This document shows, one piece after another, positions 49,101-60,025 of a DNA stretch of 64,000 bases. The notes beneath the pieces were generated by a model. It was given only the letters and a program-made list of their open reading frames with translations, was not told the DNA's origin and searched no databases. Position 1 is the stretch's first letter. Every line of letters begins with the position of its first letter. This DNA comes from Polydactylus sextarius. Its lineage: Eukaryota; Chordata; Actinopteri; Polynemidae. Location: the NCBI GenBank assembly GCA_016801845.1, contig CM028921.1:14945275-15009274 (forward strand). Direction: 5' to 3'. The translations under genes were made by a program, and so were the position numbers.

Positions 49101-52100
49101 CTTCATCAAGCAAAAATCATTTATATTTCCTTTATTCATTAAATAAATAAATACTGACATTCAGAAATCAATGTATCATGTGCATCAACTTCAATTATTA
49201 GTTACAGGGTATGAGCCTGAATGTCTTTTTTTTTTTTTTTAGGACAGAAACAGCATAAATATAGAAGAAAAAAAGTAACAAGAACATGAACACTTAGGGA
49301 GTAAAATTTAGTTGCTGGTAATACACCTGTTATATGTAATATACATATTCTTTAAAGTGAGGATCATTGAGTGTGCTCAAATTTAGTTTCCAATTATTAG
49401 ATTTTGGTTGTAGATTTAGATCAACAGACCGGTATACAGGTGTGCGCGATCACTTAAATCTATTGTCCCAATTTCACAAGAGTTTATTTTATCTTTGTCT
49501 TTCCCAAATGTTATAAAATAATCTATTCTTGTGTATAAGTGGGGTGAGGAATAATGAGTATAATCCCTTTGTTTGGGATGTAAGTTTCTCCATATACTGA
49601 ATAGACCAACCTCCTCAAATAATTAATGATTTTGTATCCTGTGCCTAGTTTTGGTTGTAAATGTATTTCAATCTTCCCCACAGATAAGAAGGCCTACTGT
49701 CTCTGATATCATCATGTTTTTCTTGATGAAATAGATGTTGCTTCCAGGTGGTGCGTATACATTTAGCAGCGTAATTGGATTCCCCTCAATGTCTCCCCCT
49801 ACTGAAATGAATTGTCCCTCATCACTTGTCTCGAATAATTTCTTCAAAGTGTAGTTTGCCTGATAGAAGGATAGCCACTCCTCTCCTTCATCCAGATTCA
49901 TAAGAAGAGGAAAAAAATGTTGTAAAATCCATTCTTTTTAATTTCTCATGTTCCTTACAATGTAGGTGGGTTTCCTGCAGGTACACTATTTGTGCTTGCT
50001 CTTTCCTCATTTGAGTTAGAATTTTATTGCGTTTAATTGGGTTTGTCAGACCATTTATATTATATGATATGACTTTTACCTTGCCATTAGCCATACCCTG
50101 ACTGTCTTGGAAATGCTTGGAATCTTTTCCTGTAGTCCCGGGTCCGATCCTTATTCACTTGGCTTCACATTTTTCTCTCTCCGTGCCACAATCCTTTCTT
50201 CCGCCTCATCCACTCTCTGGTTTGCACTGCATAGACTTCTTCGCATCTTGAAGCCCTCACTCCAATTTCTTATTCTCATAAGAATCTTTACAAAATCACT
50301 GTGGGCTCCTCAGACATCAGGAGCGCAATACCCTATGTTCCCATCTTGTAGCTTGCCAAACCGGAAGTCAACACAGTTTCACCCATTCTTCTTTGCAAAA
50401 CCTCTCAAGCTCCATCAGATTTCATGCGGAGTGCCAATGAACAGCCATTTTCAGGTCCCTCCAAAGATGTTCAATCTGGTCCAAGTCTGGGCTGTAGCTG
50501 GGCCATTCAAGGACATTCACATAGTTGTTCCAGCCACTCCTTTGAGATCTTGGCTGTGTGCTTCAGTTTGTTGTCGTGTTGGAAGATGAACCTTCTCCCC
50601 AGTTCGAGGTCCAGAGCGTTCTGGAGCAGGTTATTATCAAGGATGTCTCTGTACATAGCTGCATTCATCCATCCCTCGACTCTGACTAGTTTCCGAGTTC
50701 CTGCTGCTAAAAAGCATCCCCACAGCATGATGCTGCCACCACCATGCTTCACTGTAGGGATGGTACTGGCAAGGTGATGAGCTTGGCATTCAGGCCCAAG
50801 AGTTGTTTCATCAGACAAAAGAATTTTGTTTCTCATGGTCTGGGAGTCCTTCAGGTGCCTTATGGTAAACTCCAGATGGGCTGTCATGTGTCTTACTAAG
50901 GAGTGGCTTCTGTCTGGCTACTCTACCATACAGGCCTGACAGGTGGAGGGCTGCAGGAATGGTTGTCCTTCTTGAAGGTTCTTCTCTCCACAGAGCAATG
51001 CTGGAATTCTGTCAGTGACCATCAGGTTCTTTGTCTGACTAAGGACCTTTTCACCTTGTCATTATGGGGTATTAATCCATTTTGGTATGAAGCTGTAACA
51101 TATCAAAATGTGGAAAAAGTGAAGTGCTGTGAATGCTTTCTCGATGCAGTGTACTAAGTGTTGACTCCAGGAATAACTCTTCACTGGAACGACTCACGTC
51201 AAATAAAGGTGTGACAAATTCTCTCAAATCACTCGCACAAAGTCACATGAACAGGCTGGACCCACCTTGTACCTCCGCTTCAGGTTGTCCCACTTCTTGG
51301 CCAACTGATCTGTGGTCAGCTTCCCCTGGAGACCCAGTTCATACAGAATGGCTCTGCAAAGACACAGGATTTCCCTTACAAACACTGTTAAAGGTACACT
51401 GTCCAAGGTAGGTAGCAAAATGTTAAATTCAACAGAAACAGAGGTGCTGAATGACAGCCTTACAACTACTTATGATGTTAAAAATTTTAAAATAGAATTT
51501 GGTCAGCTCTGAAACATTAATTCAGTCTTTCTCGCTGGATCGAAGAAAACCTCTGACAGGAAAACATGTTGTTCCTGGTGCAGGTTGTGAAACCAAACAA
51601 AGGCATCTGAAGCTTTACTCACCTCCAGGCCGGTTTGGCTGAGTGTTTCCTGCCTGTAAACAGCGCCTCATTTGCTGCTCGAAGTTTGATCATTCGCTCG
51701 GTTTCTGGTTCCGTCACTATCAGAGGAAGAGCAGTTTGTAGTTACTCGCTGGTACACAAAAAGAATGAGAGGAACAGAAAAAACAATATTTCAATATAAA
51801 AAACTGCACAAAGATGAAAACCTGTTCTCGCTGTCTCACTTAAATCTGAAAATCTGGAATAAATGGTGTTGCACTTAAAACCCCTCTCTTTGCGCTGTGG
51901 CAAAACCTTCTTAAATAAAATAGTGATTCTTTCAGTATTTTATGTAGATATTGAGTCTTAATTTTAGTTTAGACAATGATTCCATGTTACTGTGCAGGTT
52001 TAGACGTTCAGACGTGAACAGCACAGTGTTTAGTTCTGTTACTAAACCATTGTCTTTGCGGGGCTCTGGCAACAGAACACCATTTGACCCTAGAGCACTG

Positions 52101-53523
52101 TAAACATTAGCTTTCTGTGCCATCTGTGTCACTTTGAGACACTAAATTTAAGTTATCAGAGGGTCCTGAGTCCAGAGGATCAGCCTACTTTTATAGGAGC
52201 ACTCGGTCATCCTCCTCCAGCCCATGGGGACTCCCTCAGTGGGCGGAGCCTCAGCATGGACCGTTCCATTGTCCTCAGCTGACTCAGCCGCTATTGTGTC
52301 CTCCATCTCTGTCTTGATGAGGAACTCCAAGATGTCAGTGTTCTCCTGGTTCTGGTTTGGCTGGCTGCTGCCACGGTGACCAGCACTGGAACCTGCCTCT
52401 GGGGTCAGTACCAGATTGCTGTTGTAGAGTCGACCCTGCATAGCTTCATCCATGATGTGGAACCAGGGCCATGACTCCACAACGCCCCCAATGTTGTCCT
52501 GGCCCTGGTATGGCTGCTTCAGGTCCTAGAAGAGAAATGACAGTTTAATGACGCATGCAGGCTGATGCAGATCAGTACACTGTCAGCCAAACTGTACCAT
52601 ATTCATGACTTTTTAAAAACATGTAATTTAACAAAACATTATTTGTCAGACTGCAGCTAACACTGTGAAACAGCAAAGCAGTTTTTTTGTGTTCCTATGG
52701 TTTAGTTAAATTTAAAAAGGTTAAAATTTGACAATAAACTCATAATTTACTTGACTACATTCTCTTTTTGAAGACCTAGCCTAAAATTTCTAAATTTGAT
52801 CAATTTTGAGAGAATATCCAGGGGATAATGGTGAAAATATCAGTGTGGTGTAACCATAAAAACGTTGTACCAAAAACTTAAAGGAGAGAGGAAAAACTTA
52901 TACCTCTTAAGTTAGAATAGGTCTATATGGTCTATACAAAACATGTTCATGAAGGTTTTTTTCCACAATATAACTCTCACATAATTAGATCTCACCAGTT
53001 CAATTGTTGTCAGTTTCAGTTTTTTACAAATTGAGCTGTTTTAGAGCTCTGTCACCTTTATGCAAATGAGCTGCTGTTGACCACGCCCCACCTGTCCCAC
53101 GTTTACACTGTGCATTTACCGCACGTGATAATGGCAGAAAACAGACACTTTCCAGCTCAATATATCTGACCCCGAGTCAACCCCAGAGGAAGAGGAACCA
53201 GCGGCACAAACACCACAAACGTAGCAAGCAGTTTCTGAACGGTAAGTCAACTTTTTTAATCTGTTGCGATAAATTAATCATGATACATTCACCGCGACTC
53301 AGTAGCTTTGCTACTTCCATCTGTTAGCAACAGTAACCATGTTCTCCTTGTTAGTCCACCTCCAGCAGACTATAACCTACTGTTCAGACTGTTGCACATA
53401 AACTATGCAATGTTCCTTAGTTTTTGACATAATGTCAGTCTCTTTACAACATTTTGTAAACTCTTTTACAACAATATTTGCTTGCATTTGAAATTTCCCA
53501 AAGCTCACAACACTCAATTAATA

Positions 53524-53554
<31 letters not shown>

Positions 53555-56500
53555 GCTGCCATTTATAAATATGCTAGTCTGTGTTAGCATAGCACTCACC
53601 TTACATCATGCATAATAGGTGAAACGGCATCTGCAGCAGCTGGAGGAGAGCCCTCAATGTGTGATCTATCATCCAGGTTTACACCTGGTGTGTCTCAATA
53701 TTTATTCTCGTCAAATGCAATTAACATCTAACATATAATTGGACAGTGCCCCAGAAGGATTGGTTTCTTTCTTATTATGTGTAGCTATTATCTGCAAATA
53801 CAGCTGGTATCAAACATACACACAACACATTTAGAAATACCAAAAAATATTTATTACACAAAGCAAAAACATATTTTCAGCCTTAAAATGTGACAATTGT
53901 AGAGAACTGACAGATTATTTAACGTGCCAACTAACACAATATTCAACTTTTAGTTGTTACAGGTATCTTGCCTACAAGAGTTTTGTGAGTTGGTGTTGGG
54001 GATTCCTTGGACGCAGGATAAGGTTCGTCATCCTGTCGTGTGTGTGGTCCTGCGTGTTCGTCGGGAGTTTCCTGACAGCCAAGGACAATATGTTGACTTC
54101 AGACCTCCTCCCATCAATTAAAGGGAGACACGTAGTTGACAATCACCTCCTTCTTCTCTGGATGCTCATACTCTGAAGACAGGTCATCAGGGATGTGTAT
54201 TTTCAGGATTTCGTCCCTGTAGGCTGCTGGGTCCACAGAGACCTGTCCCATGATGAGGCCCAAGTCTTCCACATACCCTGTACAATATTTGACAAATCAC
54301 AAACACTTCTGTAAGTATGTACATAGTTTCACAAGTATTTCATTGTTCAGTTTTTTATTTATTTATTGTTTTGTTTAGTTTAATTACACTGAAGTGCAAT
54401 AGTATATATGTACAGACAATGTAATGTACATAATGTACAGATACCAGAACCAACTCCTTAAAAAAGACATAAACACAAGGCGTGACCCCCTCTCTCCACA
54501 GGGAGCTTTGTAAACAGACAGAGGTCTCTGCTGAGAGCGGAGGTCTCAACATCCGTCAAAAAGTGACTGAACCAGCAGCGACAGAGGACCACAGTTATGC
54601 TTCATGTTCGATAAACACGATAATAAATAAATGAAGTGTGGGGTTCCACGGGGAATGTACATTTACTTTATGTAATGTTATAAAGTGACGCTACAACAGC
54701 TAACGTTAGCCCAGACTAACGGCCTTTATACGTCACACGCATCCATTGTGGATAACACAACGATATCTAATTAAAGTCTAAACAACATTTAAGATTTATC
54801 CAGCTATAAAATGACTCGATTAGCTGTGCACTACATTTACAGTTTGGAGAAAACCACTCCAAGCCAGTGCAGCACTAGCAGTGACGTTAGCATTAGCGTT
54901 AGCTTGTGCTGAGTAGCAAAATGCTAATAAGATAGAAACACAAAACTCATTTGAAAGTACTTACTTACCCTCGTCTGCTGACTTGCCACGGACAGTAGGT
55001 ACAGATCCCTCCGTCAGACGAAGTCTGCTGGTTAATCCTGCTGTGTACTGTCCTGAACAGGTTCCACACACCACACGATTCTAGCCGACTGTTGCTGGGA
55101 CAGCATGGAAAATAAAATGGAGCCACACGGTTTGTTGTTTCTCTTTGGCTGGGAGAAAATGCAATGAGTTGTGTTGGTCCTTGCAGCCACCAACAGAACA
55201 CTTTGTATGACACTTTCTTTTACCAGCCACATCGCTCACCCTCACGATGCTCCTAAACGCAGCACACCACAATGGCGGATATTCAGCTAATCTAGTGGGC
55301 GGGGATTGGTAGGTGAGGGATGGTTCTATGCAAATTCCCCTATTGTGACGTCACAATAGGCCGGAAATCCAAACCACTCGCTGAAGCACATGATTCCTGA
55401 CACCAACATCTTTTAACTGACTTACAGAAAATAGGTGGATGTTTTTTCTTCACACTTGGAGTGGTTATAGGAGCAGTAGGGACCCATATGAAAATACAAA
55501 AGCATGTAAAAAGTGAGTTTTGCATAATATGTCCCCTTTAAACATGTTCAAAAAAGGTGTAATTTTCAATAAAACACATTATCAACTAGTTTGGCATAAT
55601 TCTACATTTGTGTTGTTTAAACAATGAATAAAATAAATGTTCTGAATATTATAACTAATTTGGGGAATTGTGTCTGTCAAGTCAAGTTCCTAAATTGTCA
55701 ACACGTGAAACCAGCATTTAAGGAGTCATTTTGTTCATTTGCGTAAGAAGACCATGTGACAAAAAATGATATCACAAAGAAGGACCCCTGATTGGCCTGC
55801 TGCTGCATACCAAGGTTAGTACCTCTCTTTGAAATCTTGATAATTTGACATTTTTAGGGTATGGTCAGGTGTGCTTAGAGTTACATGTCAAATGGTATGA
55901 CCTTAGGAAACTACTTAGAATTCACAATAACTGTAACATTAAGGATTCATTTTAAAAAATGTGTTTGAAATGATTGGCGACGATCATCCTTACTTTCTTT
56001 CCTTTTTTAGTATAATGAAATGATTGACGACGCTAGTCGGCAATCATTTCACCAATCATTTCACCAATCATCCTTCCTTCCCTTACTTTCCTTCCTTTCT
56101 TAGTATAATGAAATGATTGGCGATGCTAGTCGCCAATCATTTCACCAATCACTTCACCAATCATCCTTCCTTCCCTTACTTTCTTTTCTTTCTTAGTATA
56201 ATGAAATGATTGGCGATGCTAGTCGCCAATCATTCACCAATCATCCTTCCTTCCTATGACTTGGTTCCTTTCTTAGTAAAATGATTGGCGACGCTAGTCG
56301 CCAATCATTTCCCTCCTTCCTTTTCTCATATGATGATTGGTGAAATGATTGGCGACACTAGTCACCAATCATTTCCCTCCTTCCTTTCCTCATATGATGA
56401 TTGGTGATGATTTCCTACCACAATGAAATGAACAAATAAGGATAAGATGAGGTAAAAAAGGAAATTGTAGCACCTTAGCATCGCATCTTAGCGTAGACTG

Positions 56501-58709
56501 CTACGGCGCACAGCCCCACTCTTGCTATTCCACGCAGGGGAATTGTCTAGTTTCATACGTTGAAAATGAACAGCAGCTTTAAAAAGACTTAAGCTCCAAT
56601 ACTATGATAAATGTTAGTTAACGATTAAATTTAGATCTGTAAAGTAACATTTATTAATTTTCTTTTGTTTCATAATTATTACAATATAATAGAACTTCTT
56701 CTCCCCCAACAGATGCATTATCAAGCAAAGAAAAAGTGGCTCGTCACAGAGCACAAGTCAATGCAGATCCTGCAGCAAGGGCCATTTACCTGGCCAAAAG
56801 GCAAGAAAGGCGGTTGTACAAACACAGACACATGCAGACAGACAGGCACACAAATTTTTACAGTGAAATACTGTTAATAAATATCAGGTTAAAGTCAGTG
56901 ATGTAGTTAATGTAGTGATTTAGGCAAATTGCTTTTATTTTTCTATTTTACCAATTAGTTATCAAAGGAGAAAAAGAGAGGGAAAGATTAAAAGTAGTCC
57001 AACACCTGAGCTTTCCAAATCTCATGACTCATGAAACTCATGACAGATGACTGGAAACAATTCCAAGCACACATAGCCTGAAAATTTAGGTGTTCTGCCA
57101 CACCGTCACACCCCGCCTTACTACAACTTTTGACACTTTTAAATTCATTGCAAATGTTCTTCTTTTCAGAATAGAAAATATGAGTTCACATCATCTTTGG
57201 CTGTTTGTTTAAATGATTTCATAAAAGAAAAGCAACATTGTCAGATGAAAAATACTGGTTACACCTATTGACACAAACCAGTTACAGGTTTGTGTCAACT
57301 GGTGTTACTGACCCATTTACCCCATTCTCACAAACATGAGAGACAACAGTCTGTCACTACAACAACACACCACAGTGATTACACAGGTGGACTGTTAGAT
57401 CAGGCAGGTTTTCCTAATAAACTGTGCACTGATGCACATGAGATTACTCCCTGACCTGTAACCACAATCACTAGAAGACTTTGACTAGGACTGTCTCAAA
57501 ATTAATGTGCCTAAATTTGTCAATCATTTTTTCTTATTCTTTATTTCCACCAGGTTTATATAGCAGTTCGTCTGACTGCCTTTTAAATTTCATCAAGCAT
57601 TAGAGCTTCATCATACAGAACTGTTAAAAGTGGCTTCTTTTCACAAGCCACAAAGGCTACAATATAGATTCATTTGCAGCACAGCAGCAAGTTTATGATG
57701 TGGACATGCAGTTAAAGCTAAAGGTCACATGACCAGAGTAGTAGGAGCAGTGAGGAGTCCCGTTTTAAATGGACTGAATTCGATTTTTAACTACAATATA
57801 CTACCAGAGCCACGTACAAGAAAAAAAGTGTGATTAATATTTATATTTTAAGAACAGGAATCAAAAACCCTGATATTAGTGCAAATCATTGTCTCTACAA
57901 AATGCCTTCCATAGATGAATTGGTGAAACTGTTTTTCAGAAGTGAATCAATCATCAGTTTACAAACCATGAAATTCTTTCTCTCAGTGTGGTAATAAGTG
58001 ACAGGAGAAGACTGTGCTGAAAATTGTGTCTGATGCGACAGGTGATGCAAGCTGGTGAAGGTGATAACATGCCAGTAGAAGCAAAACAAAAGTTACCATT
58101 GGTGTTGGTTTCAGACACCAACGTCAGATCATAACATTAGCTTTAAACGATATCAAAACTCTGCATGCAACTAGAAAGCAGGAGGAGACTGATCAACTGT
58201 GGTGTGATCACAGTCCGTCACTCCAGATTTTGCTGTGCTGTTTGACAAACACAAGAGGGATGGCTGTCTCTCTACCTTGTACTTTGTCCTCAGGTTGTCC
58301 CACTTCTTGGCGATCTGGTCTGCCGTCAGCTTACCCTCCAAGCCCAGACCTTTCAAGATGGTGCTGAGGGAGGCAGAGGACAATAGGAGTAGGTGAATTG
58401 ACAAGACATGTCCTCCAATAAAGTCCTGATAATGTGGTTTAGGGGGTGGGGGTCTGTACCTCCATGCAATCTTGGCAGAGTTTCTTTTCCCAGTGAACAG
58501 AGCCTCGTTGGATGCTCTGACCTCTATGAGCCTTTTCACATCCTCCTCAGTCACTGCAGGTGTAGGGGAGTCAAAGGTCACTGACAGGTTTATCAGCGCA
58601 CAGATTTGACACACTAACTTAACTACTAACTTACTACTGACTCTTACTTACTCTTATAGTTGTTTTCTGGAAGCTGTGGCAAGCTGAGGGCAGACTCCAT
58701 TGTAACCAT
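40113..58709 (-). CDS. Tandem Myb/SANT-like protein, four domain-linker modules plus C-terminal coiled coil
   Basis: Thirteen exons (minus order): 58709-58652, 58553-58460, 58363-58276, 52525-52189, 51716-51623, 51353-51266, 48104-47798, 42597-42504, 42408-42321, 41819-41501, 41404-41311, 41201-41114, 40682-40113, total 2319 nt, 772 residues. Four copies of a about 61-residue domain (20-80, 193-253, 356-416, 523-583) fit the pattern LIxLRAANEALFTGRRN, AKxAWRAIL, KKWDNLKRRYK. The two Trp positions and the helix spacing are as in trihelix/Myb-SANT-like DNA-binding domains. Each is followed by DLKxPPxG and WPWFxLMxEAMxGR. Linker 2 has a nuclear signal (KKRARRSR). Residues about 686-756 are a charged ERDRA coiled coil. 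I know no name for the gene; DNA binding is inferred. Introns of up to 5.8 kb are rich in transposons. Confidence 0.88.
40684..40915. repeat. Purine-rich tract in the last intron of the tandem Myb/SANT-like gene
   Basis: About 230 bp are almost all A and G on the plus strand (GGAGAGAAAGAAAGGAAAGA and similar). On the sense (minus) strand it is a very long polypyrimidine tract directly before the last exon's acceptor at 40683. Confidence 0.85.
43513..43672 (+). pseudogene. Relic of a Harbinger/NAIF1-type Myb-SANT-like domain
   Basis: The plus strand reads DFTAEEQTIILQKYEEYRLI, then after a one-base frameshift KSNTVAAAKNRIDSW, a stop, and KFADCVNA. This is the order seen in NAIF1-like Myb/SANT proteins encoded by Harbinger transposons (FT.EE...LL..YE.Y...I, W..IAD.VNA). 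It is broken by a frameshift and a stop. It lies inside an intron, antisense to the host gene. Confidence 0.55.
45435..45536 (+). pseudogene. Possible FLYWCH zinc-finger fragment
   Basis: A short open frame reads MEVFQLVNTRKGQVQYLQQ, like the first half of a FLYWCH finger (F.L..T.KG...L...GY.Y). The WxC half is missing. It would suit a transposon-derived fragment in the 5.2-kb intron. The similarity is weak. Confidence 0.3.
45539..45970. repeat. Diverged tandem duplication (about 0.3 kb offset)
   Basis: TTATTCACTTAGTCGGTCAT followed by TTAATGACTT recurs about 315 bp later as TTTATTCACTTAGTTGGTTA and TTAATGACTT. TTTATAG...TTTGTTATCTGT also recurs. The copies are AT-rich and non-coding. Confidence 0.45.
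46433..46582 (-). repeat. tRNA-derived SINE
   Basis: On the minus strand the head (46582-46504) runs GGGGCACCTGGATGGGCGAG, GTGGCTAAGGCGC (A-box-like, Leu/Ser tRNA style) to GGGTTTGAGTCCC (B box). It is followed by a purine/pyrimidine-rich body to about 46433. It is a retroposed repeat, not a functional tRNA gene. An older copy lies at 13558-13640. Confidence 0.7.
48946..51151 (-). mobile_element. Tc1/mariner element, broken, split by an L1 insertion
   Basis: Both ends show the same inverted repeat (CAGTGCATTCAGAAAGTATT at left; the reverse complement of the right end starts CACTGCATCGAGAAAGCATT) and are flanked by TA. The minus strand at 50507-50887 encodes the C-terminal half of a Tc1 transposase: KHGGGSIMLWGCF, then DNNLLQNALDLELGRRFIFQ and HDNKLKHTAK, the DDE-catalytic neighbourhood. 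The N-terminal part is missing or decayed. Tc1 sequence stops near 49086 and resumes near 50378; the gap is filled by an L1. Confidence 0.85.
49087..50377 (-). mobile_element. L1-type LINE fragment nested in Tc1
   Basis: On the minus strand, an ORF2 start reads MANGKVKVISYNINGLTNPI and YLQETHLHC, the L1 apurinic endonuclease. After a frameshift come ITLLNVYAPPGSN, YTRIDYF and IGTIDLSDRTPVY, the rest of that domain. The reverse transcriptase is absent, and a T run at 49087 marks the poly-A end, so the copy is internally deleted. It cannot be active. Confidence 0.8.
53041..55541 (-). mobile_element. THAP-containing non-autonomous DNA element
   Basis: The right end reads TTAAAGGGGACATATTATGC on the minus strand, a familiar fish transposon end with TTAA. 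Two matching TATGCAAAT-containing blocks occur near 53058 and 55328, and a TA microsatellite lies at 53523-53554. The left boundary is approximate. A two-exon THAP ORF relic lies inside. The element lies in the 5.8-kb intron of the tandem Myb/SANT-like gene. Confidence 0.5.
54114..55272 (-). pseudogene. THAP-domain protein relic (two exons)
   Basis: Exon 1 (about 55272-54970) encodes KCSVGGCKDQHNSLHFLPAK, then WLHFIF and PATV, the C2CH start and Trp of a THAP finger. An in-frame stop and a small deletion then remove part of the finger before GLTSRLRLTEGSVPTV, its usual end. A good donor (GTAAGTAAG) joins to exon 2 (54277-54114), DEGYVEDLGLIMGQVSVD to a stop. THAP fingers of this kind belong to P/Kolobok-type transposases. 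It is a broken copy, with no transposase core. Confidence 0.6.
55968..56412. repeat. Minisatellite of perfect hairpins (GATTGGCGAC-GCTAG-GTCGCCAATC type)
   Basis: Five palindromes centred on CTAG at 56033, 56126, 56219, 56294 and 56358 are separated by CTTCC/CTTTC-rich spacers and an AGTATAATGAAATG lead-in. The spacing is 93, 93, 75 and 64 bp. Palindrome arms reach 13 bp. A half copy opens the array at 55968. There is no coding content. Confidence 0.85.
56413..58275. other. Left-over of the first long intron of the tandem Myb/SANT-like gene
   Basis: AT-rich intron sequence with an ACAGACACATGCAGACAGAC run at 56823-56850. No exon of the host gene or recognisable repeat ORF was found. Confidence 0.45.
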
Positions 58710-59216
58710 GGGAGTGTTGGGGTACAGAGCAGCGAGGACAGGAAGCTAAGGAAGGACCGGGGTTGTAGTGTTTTGGTTTTCAGGCCCACCAATGCTAACT
58801 ACATCCGTTCCGCTCCTGTCACGGCGCCGCTCCTCCGTCCTGCATGTGAGGCAGTGTCGGTGCAGATTAAGCGTTGACTCCGTTCAGGCGGTGGTTCTCC
58901 GCGTCCAACGACAATGACTCCCGGAAAACCGTTAAAGCGGCAAAAAGCTTTGGTGATAGCAACCAGACGGCTAACTTAAACAACAAACCGAAGCTGGCAC
59001 GAGCTTCCAGCCATTGGGCGACGCCGGCTTCCGTTAGTTTTGGCCGCTGCCGACATTCGCCGACTAACGGTAACTTACGCCATCGCTGGGGGAACGAACG
59101 AGAAGGCGGAGAAAGACACGTTACCATTACCGGAGTGAGCCTGCATCCCCATTTCCTCCGCACCGAGAGGAGGGTATGTTTGATCACTCCGCCCGGGGCC
59201 TGGCCTTCGTCACGTG
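58710..59216. promoter_or_regulatory. CpG-rich promoter of the tandem Myb/SANT-like gene
   Basis: CpG density jumps here compared with the flanks (CCGCGTCCAACGAC, GGGCGACGCCGGC and similar). The zone lies directly upstream of the first coding exon on the minus strand. A GTCACGTGA E-box (CACGTG at 59211-59216) closes it. Open frames on both strands here are by-products of GC content. Confidence 0.6.
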
Positions 59217-60025
59217 AACCGCTCCTTGGGGAAGAGGGCGGGGTAGCAATAATATTAGTAATACTATTACTTCCATTGCATTGAATGCTTATTTATTTCC
59301 AACTGTAATAAAATAATCAATATCAGAAATTTCAGAAACAATATGACAAGAGAAGACAACAAATTTGTTCTTTCTTCCTTTTTTTACGATGCGTAGCCCT
59401 ATCAACCCATCAAATATTTATCTTATATATTGAACTTAATGAACTGAATTTAATGAAGGCTGAGTTGCAGTTTTCCTCAAACACCTGATCACTGTTGTTT
59501 TTAACAAACAAACAGGAGATAATGCCGTTTTTGTTACGGGGCTTCTTTTGGCACATTTGGTGCCATGGTGAGTGTTTCCGGCAGCAGGACAGAGTGTGAA
59601 TATGAACAGACATTTGATGTCTTTTATTGAATTTGTTTTATGTTTTTAACAAACTGTCTCATTTATCTGAGTTAGACTCTTCCTCCATGGAGTCATTACT
59701 CTGTACAACCTGAACCCACAGATGTGACACATTTTTAGATGTGGTGTGACCTATTCTTCCTGAGGATATCAGCATTTCTGATGTCCATCATTCAGCGATT
59801 CATCATTTTGCCTGTTGTTAATGCCAATTTTACTAAATGTACAGCTAACAAAACTCAGCAATGACAGAGATTTGTCCCATAAAGTTTCAAAGTTTCAAAA
59901 CTCCTGATCTGATTTGTAGATTTCACATTGTTTATTAACAACAAGCAACAAAATCAATCAATCAATCAATTCCATCACATGAAGACTCTCGATACACCAA
60001 TAATAAAGAACAAAACAAACCCCAC
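59217..60025. other. Intergenic stretch and 3' UTR of the one-module paralogue
   Basis: AATAAA on the minus strand at 59931-59936, about 90 bp after the stop, is the likely poly(A) signal. An (ATCA)n run lies at 59955-59970. Nothing else was recognised. Confidence 0.5.

Noticed and set aside
55968..56412. CRISPR-like array (repeat plus spacers)
   Set aside because: This is animal DNA, spacers are near-identical CTTCC tracts, unit length drifts, and there are no cas genes.
58874..59284. A 136-codon plus-strand open frame
   Set aside because: It lies in the CpG-rich promoter of the modular gene, has no domain, has low-complexity composition and an equally long frame opposite. GC-driven artefact.
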